A DNA stretch of 64,000 nt, taken from NCBI GenBank assembly GCA_959347315.1, contig OY365810.1, positions 17,516,658-17,580,657 of the forward strand. Direction: 5' to 3'. The number at the start of each line of letters is the position of its first letter. Position 1 is the first letter of the stretch. A model generated the notes under the pieces. It searched no databases, was not told where the DNA came from, and saw only the letters and a program-made list of their open reading frames with translations. This stretch comes from Bimastos eiseni. Its lineage: Eukaryota > Annelida > Clitellata > Crassiclitellata > Lumbricidae. Below are positions 60,401 to 64,000 of this stretch, in pieces. Both the position numbers and the translations under genes were made by a program.

Positions 60401-61875
60401 CTTAGACGCGTCTTGACCGTCCGCAGAAACAGAAGATATTGTCCACTGGTTCAATTGTGGTGGTGGAGTAAAGGTCGAAGAGGTCCGACATCCGATAAGA
60501 CGTCAAGAGAGGAGGATTCAGAGGCAGGCTATGAGTGACGGAGTGTATACCAGTCAGAGCCTGATAGTCAAGAGATTTCCAGCAACATACGAATGGTGTG
60601 TATGGGTGAATGGAGTGAATGGTGTTTAGATAGTTAATAGGTTGAATGGAGTGAACTGAGCGAACGGACTGAAGGGGAGGAAGATTGACTTCAATGGGCG
60701 AGTGACCCGATGGGTGGACAATTGGACATAATATAAGTCACATACAAGTGCTTCGTCAGAGGTTAGAACCAAATCGAGAGTTCTCTATAGGTGAATATTA
60801 TAATCAAATAAATTGACCAGTTGACTGCTGCGCGTGGTGTGAAAGACTCCAAAAACTTTCCTATGAGGGAACGGAGCTACATATAAGTCTGTAGACGGAA
60901 AGTAGAATGGAAGAGTTGAGGATGGTAATCATTCAGTCAATCAATGTGAACTTAGACGATAGGCTCTTGATGTAAAGCCTAGAACCTCAAACATTGAGGG
61001 CGGATTATGATCATTCCTCTCCCTCGCCGTCTCATCTCAGGATCGATAATGTACAGTAAGCACGTAATGTAGGCTTACTCATTTTAGATGGGATATTAAA
61101 ACTTAACCAAGTTTTCTGAAACTCTAACTACATGTATCTAACCCAAACGAATGCATGAATTTTGCAGAGATTTTCATTTTTTGGATCTTTAGTTTTGACC
61201 AATTTTGGATGTTTAATATTTGAGAGGATGGCTATTAGGTGATGCAACGCAATTATAGAACAGATTCTCATGTGACGCATAATTGCTAATCTCGTTTTTG
61301 CGTCTCAGCCGAGTAATGACATTGGAAAACCTGGATGAACCGACATAACGAACTGTGCTTGGGTGTATCGAGGCACATAATAATTGGCATGATTACCTCG
61401 TTTTGGACAGAAGACTGCAGTTCATCTCAGCCATTGTGAAGAATGTGAATTGGATTTAAGGGAAGAAGCACTCATAATCATATCTCATTAGAATCTTACA
61501 ACCACAGGATTATCAATGAATGAGTGTCGCCAATTTATCATCTCTCTCCTCATACTTAATTTCACGCCTAATGGCCATGATGGACCGACGCCATCTGACG
61601 ACCATTGAGTAGACCAAATGGACTTCCTTAGAGGGGAAAGGACGTCCTTAGAGGGAAAAAAACGTCACACGCCGATGACCTGATGAGTCCTCTCTGATTG
61701 GTCGGCTGATAGGCTCATGTGTGGCAGGAAGACAGACGAGGAAAGCGGCAGAAGAAGAAGAAGTGATTTAAGGGTCGGCGGCGGTGATGACGGGGGTTGT
61801 GGTAGAGGAGGCTGGTGTAAATGGAGATGGTCGGTGGAGAAGAGGCATGAGGAATTTATATAGCATCGGAAGACA
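60401..61875. other. Intergenic, nothing recognised
   Basis: No gene or defined repeat is visible. A short GTGAATGGAGTGAATGG-type repetition occurs near 60600-60660. GAGGGGAAAGGACGTCCTTA is imperfectly duplicated near 61630-61665. Confidence 0.45.
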
Positions 61876-63800
61876 AACATACAGTTAGACAAATATACAG
61901 TAAGACAAACATACATGAAAACAAACATACATGAAAACAAACATATATGAAAACAAACATACATGAAGACAAACATACATGAAAACAAACATACATGAAG
62001 ACAAACATATATGAAAACAAACATACATGAAAACAAACATATATGAAAACAAACATACATGAAGACAAACATACATGAAAACAAACATACATGAAGACAA
62101 ACATATATGAAAACAAACATACATGAAGACAAACATACATGAAAACAAACATACATGAAAACGAACATACATGAAGACAAACATACATGAAAGCAAACAT
62201 ACATGAAGAGAAACATACATGATGACAAACATACATGAAAACAAACATATATGAAGACAAACAAACATGAAAACAAACAAGCATGAAAACAAACATACAT
62301 GAAGAGAAACATACATGAAAACAAACATACATGAAAACAAACATACATGAGGACAAACATACATGAAGAGAAGCATTCATGATGACAAACATACATGAAA
62401 ACAAACATATATGAAGACAAACATACATGAAAACAAGTATACATGAAAACAAACATACATGAAAACAAAAATACATGAAAACGAACATACATGAAGACAA
62501 ACATACATGAAAGCAAACATATATGAAGACAAACAAACATGAAAACAAACAAGCATGAAAACAAACATACATGAAGAGAAACATACATGATGACAAACAT
62601 ACATGAAAACAAACATACATAAAAACAAACATACATGAAGACAAACATACTTGAAGACAAACATGCGCAAAGACAAACATGCATCATAGCAAACATACAT
62701 GAAGACAGATATACATGAAAACAAACATACATGAAGACAAACAAACATGAAAACAAACAAGCATGAAAACAAACATACATGAAGAGAAACATACATGATG
62801 ACAAACATACATGAAAACAAACATACATAAAAACAAACATACATGAAGACAAACATACTTGAAAACAAACATGCGCAAAGACAAACATGCATCATAACAA
62901 ACATACATGAAGACAGATATACATGAAAACAAACATACATGAAACCAAATTTGCATGAAGACAAACATACCTGAAGACTAACATACATGAGAACAAACAT
63001 ACATGAAAACAAACATACATGAAAACAACAATACATGAAAACAAACATACATGAAAACAAACATACATGAAGACAAACATACATGAAAACAAACATACAT
63101 GAAAACAAACATACATGAGGACAAACATACATGAAAACAAACATATATGAAGACAAACAAATATGAAATCAAACATTCATGAAGAGAAGCATTCATGATG
63201 ACAAACATACATGAAAACAAACATATATGAAGACAAACATACATGAAGACAAACATACAGTAAAACAAACATACATGAAAACAAACATACATGAGAACAA
63301 ACATACATGAAAGCAAACATACATGAAGAGAAACATACATGAAGACAAACATACATGAAGACAAACATACATGAAGACAAACATACCTGAAGACAAACAT
63401 ACATGAAAACAAACATACATGAAAACAAACATACATGAGGACAAACATACATGAAAACAAACATATATGAAGACAAACAAATATGAAATCAAACATTCAT
63501 GAAGAGAAGCATTCATGATGACAAACATACATGAAAACAAACATATATGAAGACAAACATACATGAAGACAAACATACAGTAAAACAAACATACATGAAA
63601 ACAAACATACATGAGAACAAACATACATGAAAGCAAACATACATGAAGAGAAACATACATGAAGACAAACATACATGAAGACAAACATACATGAAGACAA
63701 ACATACCTGAAGACAAACATACATGAAAACAAACATACATAAAGACTAACATACATGAAAACAAACATACATGAAAACAAGCATACATGAAAACAAACAT
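61876..63800. repeat. 16-bp minisatellite array, about 120 copies, with higher-order units
   Basis: The unit is AAACATACATGAAAAC with frequent GAAGAC, GAGGAC and TATATG variants. Variant patterns recur at 320 bp (20 units; compare 63161 with 63481) and at 208 bp (13 units; compare 62681 with 62889), showing recent multi-unit duplications. The minus strand has few stop codons in any frame, so frames up to 407 codons rich in Cys, Phe, Met and Val appear in all three phases. Their 16-residue periodicity follows from a 16-bp unit and they are not genes. Confidence 0.97.
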
Positions 63801-64000
63801 ACAGTAAGGCAAACATACATGAAGACACTGAAAGGCAAACAGGTGGTGTAGGAGAAGGATGATGAGGGCAACGTAGAGAAAGCAATTACAAGACAACTGG
63901 GAGGACGGATAGAGACAGCGACGAAGATGATGGAGAGGCGAAAGACGTCGTTGTTGTTGTGGATCAAGAGGTAGAAGAATTGAAAGAAGAAGAAGATAAC
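63801..64000. other. Window end, nothing recognised
   Basis: Purine-rich sequence with GAAGAAGAAGAAG near the edge. No feature is supported. Confidence 0.6.

Noticed and set aside
61665..63967. Minus-strand open frames of up to 407 codons rich in Cys, Phe, Met and Val
   Set aside because: They are translations of a 16-bp tandem repeat. All three frames are open for long stretches with a 16-residue period, so there is no reading-frame preference.

Overview
This is a eukaryotic window from an animal. It holds interrupted genes with GT-AG introns, no operons, and many transposon relics, minisatellites and microsatellites. The gene families (MPPED-type phosphodiesterase, a roundabout/ROBO axon-guidance receptor) are found across bilaterians. 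A Ty3/gypsy element with the unusual order gag-protease-integrase-RT-RNase H (the Gmr1-like arrangement, described from deuterostomes) points to an invertebrate deuterostome. The abundant TAGGCCTA octamer and the tRNA-derived SINEs fit a marine invertebrate such as an echinoderm or relative. The species assignment is inference only.

Layout. 1-3362: non-coding flank with two hAT-type MITEs, a fold-back repeat and a CCCTAA-containing tandem repeat. 3363-10365 (+): MPPED copy A, five exons, 295 codons, whose first intron uses a GC donor. 10366-14915: intergenic, with a SINE, a LINE scrap and AT microsatellites. 14916-19515: a 4.6 kb LTR retrotransposon on the minus strand with 4-bp target duplications, a largely deleted RT/RNase H and frame damage. 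19568-24369 (+): MPPED copy B, five exons, 291 codons, starting 52 bp beyond the retrotransposon's LTR. 24370-26727: intergenic gap between convergent genes, with a SINE. 26728-56371 (-): a ROBO-type receptor gene in fifteen recognisable exons (five Ig domains, three fibronectin type III domains, one transmembrane helix, a tyrosine-rich tail). About 1300 codons are visible; the signal-peptide exon is not seen. Its introns carry a mariner relic, LINE scraps and minisatellites with 11, 14, 18, 25, 34 and 35 bp units. 56372-64000: upstream flank with two LINE relics and a 2 kb array of a 16-bp unit that shows higher-order repeats.

The two MPPED genes are tandem duplicates: same strand, same intron phases, and central exons of 247, 116 and 111 bp in both. 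All metallophosphoesterase motifs, including the GHxH histidine, are intact in both copies. The ROBO gene runs toward them tail to tail. No tRNA or rRNA gene, CRISPR array or prokaryotic feature is present. The long minus-strand open frames at 61.7-63.9 kb and 42.9-43.5 kb, and the runs of S/L/C or R/D/E codons elsewhere, are artefacts of simple repeats.
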